Assembly (NCBI RefSeq): GCF_021390475.1
Contig: NZ_JAJUWS010000003.1
Span: 62,001 to 126,000, forward strand
Reading direction: 5' to 3'
Length of the DNA: 64,000 bases
Source of the DNA: Streptomyces sp. ST2-7A
GTDB lineage: Bacteria > Actinomycetota > Actinomycetes > Streptomycetales > Streptomycetaceae
In this document: positions 30,942-41,099 of the stretch, piece after piece
Layout: each line of letters begins with the position of its first letter
How positions within the stretch are numbered: position 1 is the stretch's first letter
The notes under the pieces: model-generated
Told to the model about the DNA's origin: nothing
The model's input: the letters and a program-made list of their open reading frames with translations, nothing else
Databases searched by the model: none
Program-made: the position numbers and the translations under genes

Positions 30942-32072
30942 TCACCGGCCGCTCCAGGCGTCCTTGAGCCGGGAGAACAGGCCCTGCTGCCCCGGCTGGA
31001 ACTGCCCCGTCGGGCGGTCCTCGCCGCGCAGCGTGGCGAACCGGCGCAACAACTCCTCCTGCTCGGCGTCGAGCTTGCCCGGCGTCTGCACCTCGACGTG
31101 CACGACGAGGTCGCCGCGACCGTTGCCCCGCAGGTGGGTGATACCGCGACCGTGCAGCGGGATGGACTGACCCGACTGCGTGCCGGGACGGATGTCCACC
31201 TCCTCGGTGCCGTCCAGGGTCTCCAGCGGCACCTTGGTGCCCAGGGCGGCGGCGGTCATCGGCACGGTCACCGTGCAGTGCAGGTCGTCGCCGCGCCGCT
31301 GGAAGGCCTCGTGCTGCTTCTCCCGGATCTCCACGTACAGGTCGCCGGGGGGGCCGCCGCCGGGGCCGACCTCGCCCTCACCGGCCAACTGGATGCGGGT
31401 GCCGTTGTCCACGCCGGCCGGGATCTTCACCGTCAGCGTCCGACGCGAGCGCACCCGCCCGTCCCCGGCGCACTCCGGGCACGGGGTGGGCACCACGGTG
31501 CCGAAGCCCTGGCACTGCGGACACGGCCGGGAGGTCATCACCTGACCGAGGAAGGACCGGGTGACCTGGGAGACCTCGCCGCGCCCGCGGCACATGTCGC
31601 AGGTCTGCGCGGAGGTACCGGGCGCGGCCCCCTCACCGTTGCAGGTGTTGCAGACCGTGGCGGTGTCCACCTGGATCTCCCGGGTGGTGCCGAAGGCCGC
31701 CTCCTTGAGGTCGATCTCCAGCCGGATCAGGGCGTCCTGGCCACGCCGGGTGCGCGACTTCGGCCCGCGCTGGGCGGCGGTACCGAAGAAGGCGTCCATG
31801 ATGTCCGAGAAGTTGCCGAACCCCGCGCCGCCGAAGCCCGCCCCGGCCGAGGCGCCCCCCATCGGGTCGCCACCCAGGTCGTACATCTGTTTCTTCTGCG
31901 GGTCGGAGAGCACCTCGTAGGCGGTGTTGATCTCCTTGAACCGCTCCTGCGTCTTGGGATCCGGATTCACATCCGGGTGCAGCTCCCTGGCCAGACGTCG
32001 GAACGCCTTCTTGATCTCATCCTGCGAGGCATCTCGCTGCACACCAAGGACGGCGTAGTAGTCAGTCGCCAC
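30942..32072 (-). CDS. dnaJ: Molecular chaperone DnaJ (HrcA-linked copy)
   Basis: A 376-residue type I J-protein. It has a J domain with the HPD motif ([11 protein letters not shown], residues about 28-38), a Gly/Phe-rich linker ([12 protein letters not shown]), four CxxCxGxG zinc repeats ([32 protein letters not shown]) and the C-terminal substrate-binding domain. It stimulates DnaK and presents unfolded clients. GTG 32072 abuts the hrcA stop with no gap, so the genes are cotranscribed and coupled. Lying behind hrcA marks it as the second DnaJ of this group. Confidence 0.96.
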   Translation of the reverse strand: MATDYYAVLGVQRDASQDEIKKAFRRLARELHPDVNPDPKTQERFKEINTAYEVLSDPQKKQMYDLGGDPMGGASAGAGFGGAGFGNFSDIMDAFFGTAAQRGPKSRTRRGQDALIRLEIDLKEAAFGTTREIQVDTATVCNTCNGEGAAPGTSAQTCDMCRGRGEVSQVTRSFLGQVMTSRPCPQCQGFGTVVPTPCPECAGDGRVRSRRTLTVKIPAGVDNGTRIQLAGEGEVGPGGGPPGDLYVEIREKQHEAFQRRGDDLHCTVTVPMTAAALGTKVPLETLDGTEEVDIRPGTQSGQSIPLHGRGITHLRGNGRGDLVVHVEVQTPGKLDAEQEELLRRFATLRGEDRPTGQFQPGQQGLFSRLKDAWSGR

Positions 32073-33089
32073 TTATTTCTCCGCGAGGATCTGTCCGACG
32101 TATCGGGCCACCGCGCGCACGGCACCCATGGTTCCGGGGTAATCCATCCTGGTGGGGCCGACGACGCCCAGCTTGGCCACGGCCTCGTCCCCGGAACCGT
32201 ATCCCACCGCCACCACCGAGGTGGAGGTCAGCCCCTCGTGGACGTTCTCCCGCCCGATGCGGACGATCATCTCCGAGTCCTCGGTCTCACCGAGCAGCTT
32301 GAGCAACACCACCTGCTCCTCCAGCGCTTCGAGCACCGGACGGATGGTGAGCGGGAAGTCCGGCCCGAAACGGGTGAGGTTGGCGGTACCGCCGATCATC
32401 AGCCGTTCCTCGGTCTCCTCGACCAGCGTCTCCAGGAGGGTGGCCAACACGCTCTGGACCGTGCCCCGGTCCTCGGCGTCGAAGGAGTCCGGAAGCTCCC
32501 TCACCAGGTGCGGGACCTCGGTGAACCGCTCCCCGGCGATGCGGGCGTTCAACCGGGCGCGCAGGTCGGCCAGGGACGTCTCGCCGATGGGGGCGGGGCA
32601 GTCGATCACCCGTTGTTCGACCCGGCCGGTGTCGGTGATCAGCACCAGCATCACCCGGGCGGGGGCCAGTGCGAGCAACTCCACGTGACGCACCGTCGAA
32701 CGCGAGAGCGAGGGGTACTGGACCACGGCGACCTGCCGGGTCAGCTGCGCGAGCAGCCGCACCGTACGGCCCACCACGTCGTCCAGGTCCACCGCGCTCT
32801 CCAGGAAGCTGCGGATCGCCCGCCGCTCGGCCCGCGAGAGGGGCTTGACGTCGGCCAGCTTGTCCACGAAGAGCCGGTACCCCTTGTCGGTGGGCACCCG
32901 CCCCGCGCTGGTGTGGGGCTGGGCGATGTACCCCTCGTCCTCCAGCGCCGCCATGTCGTTGCGGACCGTGGCCGGGGACACCCGCAGGTTGTGCCGCTCG
33001 GTGAGGGCCTTGGACCCCACCGGCTCCTGCGTGCCCACGTAGTCCTGGACGATCGCCCGCAGCACCTGAAGTCTGCGTTCGCTCAGCAT
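32073..33089 (-). CDS. hrcA: Heat-inducible transcriptional repressor HrcA
   Basis: A 338-residue repressor that binds CIRCE elements and needs GroEL for activity. The N-terminal winged helix ([52 protein letters not shown]) is classic. The GAF-like and dimerisation parts follow. ATG 33089 has GGAGGT 7 nt upstream; GTG 33098 is a weaker in-frame alternative. A CIRCE-like inverted repeat in its promoter predicts autorepression. Confidence 0.96.
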   Translation of the reverse strand: MLSERRLQVLRAIVQDYVGTQEPVGSKALTERHNLRVSPATVRNDMAALEDEGYIAQPHTSAGRVPTDKGYRLFVDKLADVKPLSRAERRAIRSFLESAVDLDDVVGRTVRLLAQLTRQVAVVQYPSLSRSTVRHVELLALAPARVMLVLITDTGRVEQRVIDCPAPIGETSLADLRARLNARIAGERFTEVPHLVRELPDSFDAEDRGTVQSVLATLLETLVEETEERLMIGGTANLTRFGPDFPLTIRPVLEALEEQVVLLKLLGETEDSEMIVRIGRENVHEGLTSTSVVAVGYGSGDEAVAKLGVVGPTRMDYPGTMGAVRAVARYVGQILAEK

Positions 33090-33130
33090 GCCGCGCACCT
33101 CCCGTCCGGCCCGTTACCCGCTCTGCTGTG

Positions 33131-33157
33131 CCGGCACTCCCGTCCGGTGAGTGCCAG
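33131..33157 (-). promoter_or_regulatory. CIRCE operator upstream of hrcA-dnaJ
   Basis: On the minus strand the sequence is CTGGCACTC, 9 nt, GAGTGCCGG, the CIRCE arrangement of GCACTC-N9-GAGTGC. It lies between the TACACT -10 (33171-33176) and the hrcA start, where bound HrcA would block transcription. Confidence 0.85.
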
Positions 33158-33170
33158 AGGTCCCGGAGCC

Positions 33171-33176
33171 AGTGTA
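33171..33176 (-). promoter_or_regulatory. -10 hexamer of the hrcA operon
   Basis: TACACT (minus strand), about 14 bp before the CIRCE arms. No clear -35. Confidence 0.4.
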
Positions 33177-33320
33177 CGGCCGGGTACCGGGGCCGGGGAA
33201 AGCCCGCCCGCTCGACGGTATCGCGCGACGGTGCCCCCGCGCCGGCCCCGGTGACGAGCGCGTGACGCCGGAGCGGACCGGCGATCCCCGCACACCGGGG
33301 CCGGGGGCCACCGGTAAGGG

Positions 33321-33326
33321 TACGGT
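33321..33326 (+). promoter_or_regulatory. -10 hexamer for leaderless MBL-fold mRNA
   Basis: TACGGT 7 nt before the ATG at 33334. Divergent from the hrcA promoter. Confidence 0.5.
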
Positions 33327-33333
33327 CGACGGC

Positions 33334-34377
33334 ATGGCGCGGACCGAGGGAACCGACGGGGAGTCCCGGGAGCACGGGAACGACGGGGGCCCGCGGGCCG
33401 GACGGGCGGGGACGCCCGGCGACCGACCGACGGGGGCGGGCGCCTCCCGGACACCCGGCCCGGACCCGGATCCCGGACCCGTCACCGAACCGATTCCGGA
33501 CCCCGGCCCGACGCCGACGCCGACGCCGGACACGACCCCGATCACCGAACCCGTACCGGAGCCGGTGGCCTCCGGGTCCGCCCCTTCGCCCCCGGACCGG
33601 GAGGGGTGGGAGGAGATCGTTCCCGGTGTGCTCCGTCGCCGACTGCCCGGCTGGGACGCCACGGTGGGCCTGATCGTCGGTCCCACCGGGGCGACGCTCG
33701 TGGACACCGGTGCCGGCCCCTCCGAGGGCGCGGCGTTGCGCCGCTCGGCGGAACGCGCCGCGGGCGTTCCCGTGCGGCACGTCGTCCTCACCCATCCGCA
33801 CTTCGACCACCTGCTGGGCGTCGGCGGTCTGCCGGACACCGTGCTGTGGGCCGCGGCCGGCACCCAGGACGTGATCACCGGCCCCGGGGCGGAGGAGATC
33901 GGGGCGGACGCCGTCCGGCACGGTCTGGACCCGGCGTCGGTGCACACCGCCATGGACGCCCTCGTGGCCGGCCGGTGGGAGTGGCGGGAGGTGTTCCCAC
34001 CCGGCGCCGAGCCGGGCCCGGCCGCTCCCCCGTCGAGCGCTCCCCTCCCGACCGGCACGGCCCCCGCGGGTCGCCGGGTGGTGGCGATGGCACCGGGCCC
34101 CGCCCACACCGGCCACGACCTGACGCTGCTGGTGACCGGCGCGCCGGGGGTACCGCCGGTGGTCTTCTGCGGGGACGTCGTGGAGGAGTCCGGCGAGCCG
34201 CAGGCCGGCCCGGACGCCCACCCCGACGGGTGGCCCGACGCGATCGACCGCCTGCTGCGCCTCGGCGGCGCGGACGCCCGCTACGTACCCGGCCACGGCG
34301 CGGTGGTGGACGCCGCCTTCCTGCGCGCCCAACGCAGGGCGCTCGCCACGCGGTTCGGGACACCCGAGACCGGGTGA
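33334..34377 (+). CDS. Metallo-beta-lactamase-fold hydrolase
   Basis: A 347-residue protein. Residues 1-90 are a low-complexity Pro/Asp/Thr tract with repeats such as PDPGP and PTPTP. The MBL fold follows, with the metal motif THPHFDHLLG and later ligands in GPAHTGHD, VVFCGDVVEE and YVPGHGAVVD. The substrate is not predictable; relatives near hrcA are annotated only as MBL-fold hydrolases. The ATG at 33334 suits the leaderless -10; the true folded part starts near GWEEIVPGVLRRRL. Confidence 0.85.
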   Translation: MARTEGTDGESREHGNDGGPRAGRAGTPGDRPTGAGASRTPGPDPDPGPVTEPIPDPGPTPTPTPDTTPITEPVPEPVASGSAPSPPDREGWEEIVPGVLRRRLPGWDATVGLIVGPTGATLVDTGAGPSEGAALRRSAERAAGVPVRHVVLTHPHFDHLLGVGGLPDTVLWAAAGTQDVITGPGAEEIGADAVRHGLDPASVHTAMDALVAGRWEWREVFPPGAEPGPAAPPSSAPLPTGTAPAGRRVVAMAPGPAHTGHDLTLLVTGAPGVPPVVFCGDVVEESGEPQAGPDAHPDGWPDAIDRLLRLGGADARYVPGHGAVVDAAFLRAQRRALATRFGTPETG

Positions 34378-34497
34378 CCGCCGCGGGTGATCGGCCCGGA
34401 CCGGACCTCGCGACACTCCCGCCTCCTCCCGCCGATGCTCCCGCCGGCACTCCGCCGACACCCCCGCGCGATGACCGGCGGCGCGGGGACACCGTTC

Positions 34498-34503
34498 TAG
34501 ACT
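34498..34503 (+). promoter_or_regulatory. -10 hexamer for leaderless DUF3097 mRNA
   Basis: TAGACT 6 nt before the GTG at 34510. Confidence 0.5.
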
Positions 34504-34509
34504 CGGTCG

Positions 34510-35376
34510 GTGCGCATGCGTGAGTACGGCCCCGACCTCACCCCGCCGTGGAAGCGGAAGCGGACCCCCGTGTCCGAGGTGCCCGCCGAACCGGATCTCG
34601 TGGTGGAGGAGGTGTCCACCGGCTTCTGCGGCGCGGTGATCCGCTGCGAGCGAACCGCGCAGGGCCCCACCGTCACCCTGGAGGACCGCTTCGGCAAGCA
34701 GCGGGTCTTCCCCCTGGAACCGGCCGGCTTCCTGTTGGAGGGGCGTCCGGTGACCCTGGCGCGTCCGCGCCCGACCGACGCCCCCGACCGACCGGGCGCC
34801 GTCACGCCGGGGCGGACCGCCTCCGGGTCGGTGGCCGTGCCCGGAGCGCGCGCCAGGGTGGCGCGCGCCGGGAGGATCTATGTCGAGGGGCGCCACGACG
34901 CCGAACTGGTGGAGAAGGTGTGGGGCGACGACCTGCGCCTCGAGGGCGTCGTCGTCGAGTACCTGGAGGGCATCGACGACCTCCCGGCGATCGTCGCGGA
35001 GTTCTCCCCCGGCCCGGAGGCCCGGTTGGGCGTGCTGGTGGACCACCTGGTGCCGGGCAGCAAGGAGTCCCGCATCGCGGCCGGTGTCTCCGGTCCGCAC
35101 GTGCTGGTCACCGGCCATCCCTTCGTGGACGTGTGGGAGGCGGTCAAGCCCGCCTCGGTGGGCATCGACGCCTGGCCCCGGGTACCGAGGGGGCAGGACT
35201 GGAAGACCGGTGTCTGCCGGGCCCTGGGCTGGCCGGAGAACACCGGCGCGGCCTGGCGTCGCGTCCTGGGCTCGGTGCACTCCTACCGCGACCTGGAGCC
35301 GGCCCTGCTCGGGCCGGTGGAACACCTCATCGACCACGTGACCGTGGGCGGCCCCAACGGCCCCCTCGGTCTCTGA
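34510..35376 (+). CDS. DUF3097 family protein with TOPRIM-like segment
   Basis: A 288-residue conserved actinobacterial protein of unknown function. The middle resembles a TOPRIM fold: IYVEGRHDAELVEKVWGDDLR offers the conserved Glu, and LGVLVDHLVPGSKESRI a later Asp-x-x motif. Nucleic-acid processing is therefore conceivable but unproved. The N-terminal 90 residues form a beta-rich part with Cys38 and Cys44. It lies between the MBL-fold gene and hemW, its usual place in this group as far as I recall. Confidence 0.85.
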   Translation: MRMREYGPDLTPPWKRKRTPVSEVPAEPDLVVEEVSTGFCGAVIRCERTAQGPTVTLEDRFGKQRVFPLEPAGFLLEGRPVTLARPRPTDAPDRPGAVTPGRTASGSVAVPGARARVARAGRIYVEGRHDAELVEKVWGDDLRLEGVVVEYLEGIDDLPAIVAEFSPGPEARLGVLVDHLVPGSKESRIAAGVSGPHVLVTGHPFVDVWEAVKPASVGIDAWPRVPRGQDWKTGVCRALGWPENTGAAWRRVLGSVHSYRDLEPALLGPVEHLIDHVTVGGPNGPLGL

Positions 35377-35443
35377 CCCCCACCCACCGGCCGCCTCCGG
35401 TGCCCCGGAACCCCGTCGGGAAACGCCTTCCGCACGGGCCCGG

Positions 35444-35449
35444 GAGAAT
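35444..35449 (+). promoter_or_regulatory. -10-like hexamer before hemW
   Basis: GAGAAT 7 nt before the ATG at 35457, the same hexamer and spacing as before era. Confidence 0.35.
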
Positions 35450-35456
35450 GGGCCCC

Positions 35457-36689
35457 ATGCCTTCCATCCCCCTCGAGGGCGAGCCGGTCCCCACCGACGG
35501 TTCGCTGCCGCCCGGCGCGCTCGACGGCGCCGCCGGGCGCCCCCTCGGCTTCTACCTGCACGTCCCCTTCTGTGCCTCCCGCTGCGGCTACTGCGACTTC
35601 AACACCTACGTCGCCGAGGAACTGCGCGGCCCGGACGGCGCCGGGGTGAACCGGGAGAACTTCACCGATCTGCTGATCGAGGAGATCCGGCTCGCCCGGA
35701 AGGTCCTGGGGGACGACCCGCGGCCGGTGGAGACGGTCTTCCTGGGCGGCGGCACCCCCACCCTGCTGCCGGTCGACGACCCGGGGCGGCTGCTGGAGGC
35801 GTTGCGCCAGGAGTTCGGCCTGGCCCCGGACGCGGAGGCCACCATCGAGGCCAATCCCGAGTCGGTGGACCCGGCCCACCTGGCCGCCCTCCGCGCGGCG
35901 GGCTTCACCCGGGTGTCCTTCGGGATGCAGAGCGCCCGCGAGCACGTGCTGCGGATCCTGGATCGCCGGCACCGGCCCGGACGCCCGGAGGAGTGCGTGG
36001 CCGAGGCGCGCGCGGCCGGGTTCGAGCACGTCAGCCTGGATCTGATCCACGGCACCCCGGGCGAGGGGGACGACGACTGGCGGGCCTCCCTGGACGCGGC
36101 GATCGGGGCCGGTCCGGACCACGTGTCGGCGTACTCGCTGATCGTGGAGGAGGGCACCGCGCTGGCCCGCCGGGTGCGGCGGGGGGAGATCCCGCCCATC
36201 GACGACGACGTGCACGCCGACCGGTACCTGATCGCCGAGGAGATGCTCTCGGCCGCCGGGTTCTCCTGGTACGAGGTCTCCAACTGGGCGACCTCCCCCG
36301 CCGGGCGCTGCCGGCACAACGAGCTGTACTGGAACGGCGGCGACTGGTGGGGCGCGGGCCCCGGCGCGCACGGCCACGTCGGCGGGGTGCGGTGGTGGAA
36401 CGCGCGCCACCCCGGCGCGTACGCCCGGGCGCTGGCGGAGGGACGGTCGCCGGGCTCGGGGCGGGAGATCCTGAGCCCCGCCGAACGGCGCACCGAGCGG
36501 ATCCTGCTCGAGCTGCGGATGGTCGAGGGCTGCCCGTTGACGCTGCTGGAGCCCGCCGGCCGGGCCGCCGCCGAACGGTATCTGGCCGACGGGCTGCTGC
36601 GGGAGGACTCCTTCGGAGCGGGCCGTGCCGCGCTGACCCTGCGCGGTCGGCTGCTGGCCGACGCGGTGGCGCGGGACCTCGTCGACTGA
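35457..36689 (+). CDS. hemW: HemW-like radical SAM protein (heme chaperone)
   Basis: A 410-residue radical-SAM protein related to coproporphyrinogen III oxidase HemN. The cluster motif CASRCGYCDF has the C-x3-C-x2-C spacing, followed by VFLGGGTPTLL and the SFGMQSAREHVLRILDRRH stretch typical of HemW. HemW proteins bind and deliver heme rather than oxidise coproporphyrinogen; here the assignment rests on family similarity. ATG 35457 is chosen; the frame is open further upstream only as a shadow of DUF3097. Confidence 0.93.
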   Translation: MPSIPLEGEPVPTDGSLPPGALDGAAGRPLGFYLHVPFCASRCGYCDFNTYVAEELRGPDGAGVNRENFTDLLIEEIRLARKVLGDDPRPVETVFLGGGTPTLLPVDDPGRLLEALRQEFGLAPDAEATIEANPESVDPAHLAALRAAGFTRVSFGMQSAREHVLRILDRRHRPGRPEECVAEARAAGFEHVSLDLIHGTPGEGDDDWRASLDAAIGAGPDHVSAYSLIVEEGTALARRVRRGEIPPIDDDVHADRYLIAEEMLSAAGFSWYEVSNWATSPAGRCRHNELYWNGGDWWGAGPGAHGHVGGVRWWNARHPGAYARALAEGRSPGSGREILSPAERRTERILLELRMVEGCPLTLLEPAGRAAAERYLADGLLREDSFGAGRAALTLRGRLLADAVARDLVD

Positions 36690-36713
36690 GCCCGGGCGGA
36701 CGCGGCCGGACCC

Positions 36714-36739
36714 GGGGCCGGGCGTCGACGCCCGGCCCC
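36714..36739. terminator. 26-bp palindrome between hemW and the acyl-CoA ligase gene
   Basis: GGGGCCGGGCGTC followed directly by its complement, with a second short hairpin (CCCTCGC/GCGAGGG) just after. It stands between convergent genes and is likely to end both transcripts. Confidence 0.7.
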
Positions 36740-36809
36740 GCGCACCCGCCCTCGCACGGCGAGGGGCGGAGCCCGTCGGACCCCGCCCCTCGCCGAATGA
36801 GCCGACCGG

Positions 36810-38696
36810 TCAGCCGACCCTCGAGCTCTCGTACATCTCCTCGATGAGGTGGCCGTACTCCTTCTCCACCACCGGACGCTTGAGCTTCAGGCTCGGGGTG
36901 AGCTCCCCGTGCTCCACGTCCAGGTCGCGCGGCAGGACGCGGAACTGCTTGATGGTCTGCCAGCGCTGGAGGTCCTCGTTGAGCTGCCGCACGTAGCCGT
37001 CGACCATCTCCCGGGTGCGGGCATCGGCCACCACCTGCTCGTACGTCATGTCCTCCATGCCGTTCTCCCGGGCCCAGGCCATCAGGGCGAGCTCGTCCAG
37101 GGCGATCAGCGCGCTGCAGAAGTTCCGGTCGGCGCCGATGACCAGGATGTTCGACACGTAGGGGCACACCGCCTTGAACCGGCCCTCGACCTCGGTCGGC
37201 GCGACGTACTTGCCGCCGGAGGTCTTGAACAGGTCCTTCTTGCGGTCGGTGATCCGCAGGTAGCCGTCGTCGGACAGCTCGCCGATGTCACCGGTATGGA
37301 ACCAGCCGTCCGGCTCCAGCACCTCGGCGGTCTTCTCCGGCAGCCCGTGGTACCCCTCCATGACGCCGGGGCCGCGCACCAGGATCTCGCCGTCGTCGGC
37401 GACGCGCACCTCCAGCCCGGGCAGGGCCTTGCCGACGGTGCCCGTGCGGTAGGCGGAGCCCGGGTTGACGAAGTTGGCGGCGCTGGTCTCGGTCAGGCCG
37501 TAGCCCTCCAGGATGTGGATGCCGGCGCCGGAGAAGAAGTAGCCGATCTCCGGGGCGAGCGCGGCGGAACCCGAGACACAGGCCCTCATGCGACCGCCGA
37601 AGCGCTCGCGCAGCTTGGAGTAGACCAGCTTGTCGGCGATCGCGTGCTGGACCCGCAGGCCCATCGGGGCGGTGCGGGCCCCGGTGCGGAAGAAGTTGTC
37701 CTGGGTGACCCGACCGTACTCCTTGGCCACCCGGGCCGCCCAGAGGAAGATCTTGTACTTCGCCCCCCCGCCCTCGCGGGCCTTGTTGGCGGCGCCGTTG
37801 TAGACCTTCTCGAAGATGCGCGGCACGGACGCCATGTAGGTGGGGCGGACCACCGGCAGGTTCTCGATGATCTTCTCGACCCGACCGTCCACCGCGGCCG
37901 AGTGACCGACCTTGACCTGGCCGGCGATCAGCACCTTGCCGAAGACGTGCGCCAGCGGCAGCCACAGGTAGGAGAGGTCTTCCGAGTTCAACAGCTCGAT
38001 GGCCTCGATGGCGTGGCCCATGTAGGACCACGAGTCGTGGCGCAGCCGTACGCCCTTGGGCCGACCGGTGGTGCCCGAGGTGTAGATGAGGGTGGCCAGC
38101 TGGTCGGCGCGCAGGGAGGCGACGGACTCCCGCACCGCCTCGGGGTTCTTCTCCAGGTGGGCGCGCCCGCGCTCGGCCAGCTCCTCCAGGGACAGCACCC
38201 AGCCCTCGGGGTCGTCCGGGGCGGCCACCGCGTCGGCGGTCTCGATGATGACCACGTGCGCCAGGTCCGGCAGCTCGGAGCGGCGCTCACGGGCCTTCGC
38301 CAACTGCGCGGCGTCCTCGGCGACGAGCACCCGGCTACCGGAGTCCTTCAGGATGAAGGCGGTCTCGTCCGCGTTGGTCTGCGGGTACACCGTGGTGGTG
38401 GCGGCACCGGCGCAGAGGACGGCGAGATCGGTGAGGATCCAGTCCACCCGGGTCGCGGAGGCGATGGCCACCCGCTCCTCCGGACGGATGCCCAGGGCCA
38501 TCAGCCCGGCGGCGATGGCGAAGACGCGCTGCGCGGATTCGGCCCAGGTGTAACTGCGCCAGTCATCGGGCCCGTCGCCGGCGGAGGGCACCGGGTAGCG
38601 GTACGCCTCCTTGTCGGGGGTTGTCTCGACCCGATCGAGGAACAGATGCGCCACGGACGGCGGACGATTCTCGATCGGATTCTGCTTCTCGCTCAC
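36810..38696 (-). CDS. Long-chain fatty acid-CoA ligase (AMP-forming)
   Basis: A 628-residue adenylate-forming enzyme. The phosphate-binding signature is LIYTSGTTGRPKGVRLRH. Adenylation motifs are YGLTETSAANFVNPG and GWFHTGDIGELSDDGYLRITDRKKDLFKTSGGKYVAP, with the lid Lys near the end of the domain. It activates long-chain fatty acids at the membrane for beta-oxidation or lipid synthesis. GTG 38696 was preferred because GGAGGAA lies just upstream and similarity begins at ENRPPSVAHLFLDR; GTG 38735, with GAGG upstream, would add 13 residues. Confidence 0.92.
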   Translation of the reverse strand: MSEKQNPIENRPPSVAHLFLDRVETTPDKEAYRYPVPSAGDGPDDWRSYTWAESAQRVFAIAAGLMALGIRPEERVAIASATRVDWILTDLAVLCAGAATTTVYPQTNADETAFILKDSGSRVLVAEDAAQLAKARERRSELPDLAHVVIIETADAVAAPDDPEGWVLSLEELAERGRAHLEKNPEAVRESVASLRADQLATLIYTSGTTGRPKGVRLRHDSWSYMGHAIEAIELLNSEDLSYLWLPLAHVFGKVLIAGQVKVGHSAAVDGRVEKIIENLPVVRPTYMASVPRIFEKVYNGAANKAREGGGAKYKIFLWAARVAKEYGRVTQDNFFRTGARTAPMGLRVQHAIADKLVYSKLRERFGGRMRACVSGSAALAPEIGYFFSGAGIHILEGYGLTETSAANFVNPGSAYRTGTVGKALPGLEVRVADDGEILVRGPGVMEGYHGLPEKTAEVLEPDGWFHTGDIGELSDDGYLRITDRKKDLFKTSGGKYVAPTEVEGRFKAVCPYVSNILVIGADRNFCSALIALDELALMAWARENGMEDMTYEQVVADARTREMVDGYVRQLNEDLQRWQTIKQFRVLPRDLDVEHGELTPSLKLKRPVVEKEYGHLIEEMYESSRVG

Positions 38697-38756
38697 GACT
38701 TCCTCCGGGTCCCGCACTTCTTTGGGGTGACTCACGAGTAACCTCGAGTGGCGCTC

Positions 38757-38785
38757 ACACTAGATGTGTCGGCGCTCGTACGTAA
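38757..38785 (-). promoter_or_regulatory. Promoter of the acyl-CoA ligase gene
   Basis: On the minus strand TTACGT (38785-38780), a 17-bp spacer and TAGTGT (38762-38757). It predicts a UTR of about 15-55 nt depending on the start used. Confidence 0.5.
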
Positions 38786-39230
38786 GGGTCCACGTGCCGG
38801 TCGATATGAGCCTGTGCCCATCCTACGGCGCCGGGTGTCGCCTGGTGGGGGGCAACATCGTACCGAAGCCGGCCCGGCGTTCCCCGTCCCCGAAGGTCCC
38901 CGGGGGCGCCCGTTCCACGACCATCGGGCCGCCCCGGTCCGCCACTTGCGGACCGGGAGCGGACCGGTGGCGGGGCGTTCCGGCGAGTGTCCGGGAATTC
39001 GCCCCGTTCCCCCGTCCGGGGGAACGGATGGCCCCGAACGGCGGGACCGGTTCGTACCGGGTCCCGGTTCGGGACCGTGCCACGGGCGCGGTCTCCGGAA
39101 TCGAACCGACGGGGACGGGGGCCCGCGGCGGCCCCGGGGACCGGAACGGCCGGGGATCGGGGCGCACGGCCGGGGGCCGCCCGTCCCCCGACCGTTCCCG
39201 CCCGCCGACCTCTCGTCGACCCTCCGCCGA
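38786..39230. other. Intergenic region between ligase promoter and lepA
   Basis: About 445 bp downstream of lepA and upstream of the ligase promoter (both minus strand). Reading frames cross it but have shadow composition. I see no gene and no clear terminator. Confidence 0.5.
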
Positions 39231-41099
39231 CTACTTGCCGCGACCCTTGTTCTCCCCGCCGCCGTCGGAGTCCGAGGAGAGCGCCGCGATGAACGCCTCC
39301 TGCGGGACCTCCACCCGGCCGACGACCTTCATCCGCTTCTTGCCCTCCTTCTGCTTCTCCAGCAGCTTCCGCTTGCGGGAGATGTCACCGCCGTAGCACT
39401 TGGAGAGCACGTCCTTGCGGATGGCGCGCACCGTCTCACGCGCGATGACCCGCGCCCCCACGGCCGCCTGGATCGGGACCTCGAACTGCTGCCGGGGAAT
39501 CAACTCCCGCAGCTTGGAGGCCATCCTCACGCCGTACGCGTAGGCCTTGTCCCGGTGCACGATCGCCGAGAAGGCGTCCACCTTGTCGCCGTGCAGCAGG
39601 ATGTCGACCTTCACCAGGTCGGCGGCCTGGTCCCCGATGGTCTCGTAGTCCAGGGAGGCGTACCCGCGGGTCTTGGACTTCAGGGCATCGAAGAAGTCGA
39701 AGACGATCTCGGCCAGCGGCAGGGTGTACCGCAGCTCGACGCGCTCCTCGGAGAGGTAGTCCATGCCCTGCAGGGCACCGCGCCGGTTCTGGCACAACTC
39801 CATGATCGCGCCGATGAACTCGCTGGGCGCGATCAGCGTGGCCCGTACCACCGGCTCCCGGACCTCGGCGATCTTGCCGGTCGGGTACTCGCTGGGGTTG
39901 GTGACCACGTGCTCGGTGTGGTCCTCCATCGTCACCGTGTAGACCACGTTGGGTGCGGTGGCGATCAGGTCGAGGCCGAACTCCCGCTCCAGACGCTCCC
40001 GGATGACCTCCAGGTGCAGCAGCCCCAGGAAGCCCACCCGGAAACCGAAGCCCAGCGCGGCCGAGGTCTCCGGCTCGTAGACCAGCGCGGCATCGTTGAG
40101 CTGGAGTTTGTCCAGGGCGTCGCGCAGGTCCGGGTAGTCCGAGCCGTCCAGCGGGTACAGGCCGGAGAAGACCATCGGCTTGGGGTCCTTGTACCCGCCC
40201 AGCGCCTCGGTGGCCCCCTTGTGCTGGTGGGTGACGGTGTCGCCCACCTTGGACTGCCGCACGTCCTTCACACCGGTGATGAGGTAGCCCACCTCGCCCA
40301 CCGACAGGCCGTCCGCGACGGTCATCTCCGGGGAGCTGACGCCGATCTCCAGCAGCTCGTGGACGGCGCCGGTGGACATCATCCGGATCCGGTCGCGGTG
40401 GCCCAGCCGACCGTCGACCATCTTCACGTAGGTCACCACGCCCCGGTAGGCGTCGTAGACCGAGTCGAAGATCATCGCGCGGGCCGGGGCGTCGGCGTCA
40501 CCGACGGGACGCGGCACCCGACGCACCACCTCGTCCAGCAGCTCCCCCACGCCCTCGCCGGTCTTCGCCGAGACCCGCAACACCTCCTCCGGCTCGCAGC
40601 CGATCAGGTGCGCCAGCTCACCGGCGAACTTCTCCGGCTGCGCGGCCGGCAGGTCGATCTTGTTGAGGACCGGGATGATGGTGAGGTCGTTCTCCATCGC
40701 CAGGTACAGGTTGGCCAGCGTCTGCGCCTCGATGCCCTGGGCCGCGTCGACCAGCAGGACGCACCCCTCGCAGGCGGCCAGCGAACGGGACACCTCGTAG
40801 GTGAAGTCCACGTGACCGGGGGTGTCGATCATGTTCAGGATGTACGCGGCGTCCTCGTACCCCCACGGCATCCGCACGGCCTGCGACTTGATGGTGATGC
40901 CGCGTTCCCGTTCGATGTCCATCCGGTCCAGGTACTGGGCGCGCATCTGCCGGTTGTCCACCACCCCGGTGAGCTGGAGCATCCGGTCGGCGAGGGTCGA
41001 CTTGCCGTGGTCGATGTGCGCGATGATGCAGAAGTTGCGGATGACGGCCGGATCGGTGCGGCTCGGCTCCGGAGCGTTCGAAAGGGTCGTCGCGGGCAC
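39231..41099 (-). CDS. lepA: Elongation factor 4 (LepA)
   Basis: A 622-residue translational GTPase that back-translocates or rescues stalled ribosomes and aids 30S biogenesis. G motifs are [30 protein letters not shown] and NKIDLPAAQ. Domains II-IV are complete, with the C-terminal LepA-specific domain ending in [23 protein letters not shown] 41099 starts [24 protein letters not shown]; the frame is open 375 nt upstream, but without family features. Divergent from rpsT. Confidence 0.96.
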   Translation of the reverse strand: MPATTLSNAPEPSRTDPAVIRNFCIIAHIDHGKSTLADRMLQLTGVVDNRQMRAQYLDRMDIERERGITIKSQAVRMPWGYEDAAYILNMIDTPGHVDFTYEVSRSLAACEGCVLLVDAAQGIEAQTLANLYLAMENDLTIIPVLNKIDLPAAQPEKFAGELAHLIGCEPEEVLRVSAKTGEGVGELLDEVVRRVPRPVGDADAPARAMIFDSVYDAYRGVVTYVKMVDGRLGHRDRIRMMSTGAVHELLEIGVSSPEMTVADGLSVGEVGYLITGVKDVRQSKVGDTVTHQHKGATEALGGYKDPKPMVFSGLYPLDGSDYPDLRDALDKLQLNDAALVYEPETSAALGFGFRVGFLGLLHLEVIRERLEREFGLDLIATAPNVVYTVTMEDHTEHVVTNPSEYPTGKIAEVREPVVRATLIAPSEFIGAIMELCQNRRGALQGMDYLSEERVELRYTLPLAEIVFDFFDALKSKTRGYASLDYETIGDQAADLVKVDILLHGDKVDAFSAIVHRDKAYAYGVRMASKLRELIPRQQFEVPIQAAVGARVIARETVRAIRKDVLSKCYGGDISRKRKLLEKQKEGKKRMKVVGRVEVPQEAFIAALSSDSDGGGENKGRGK

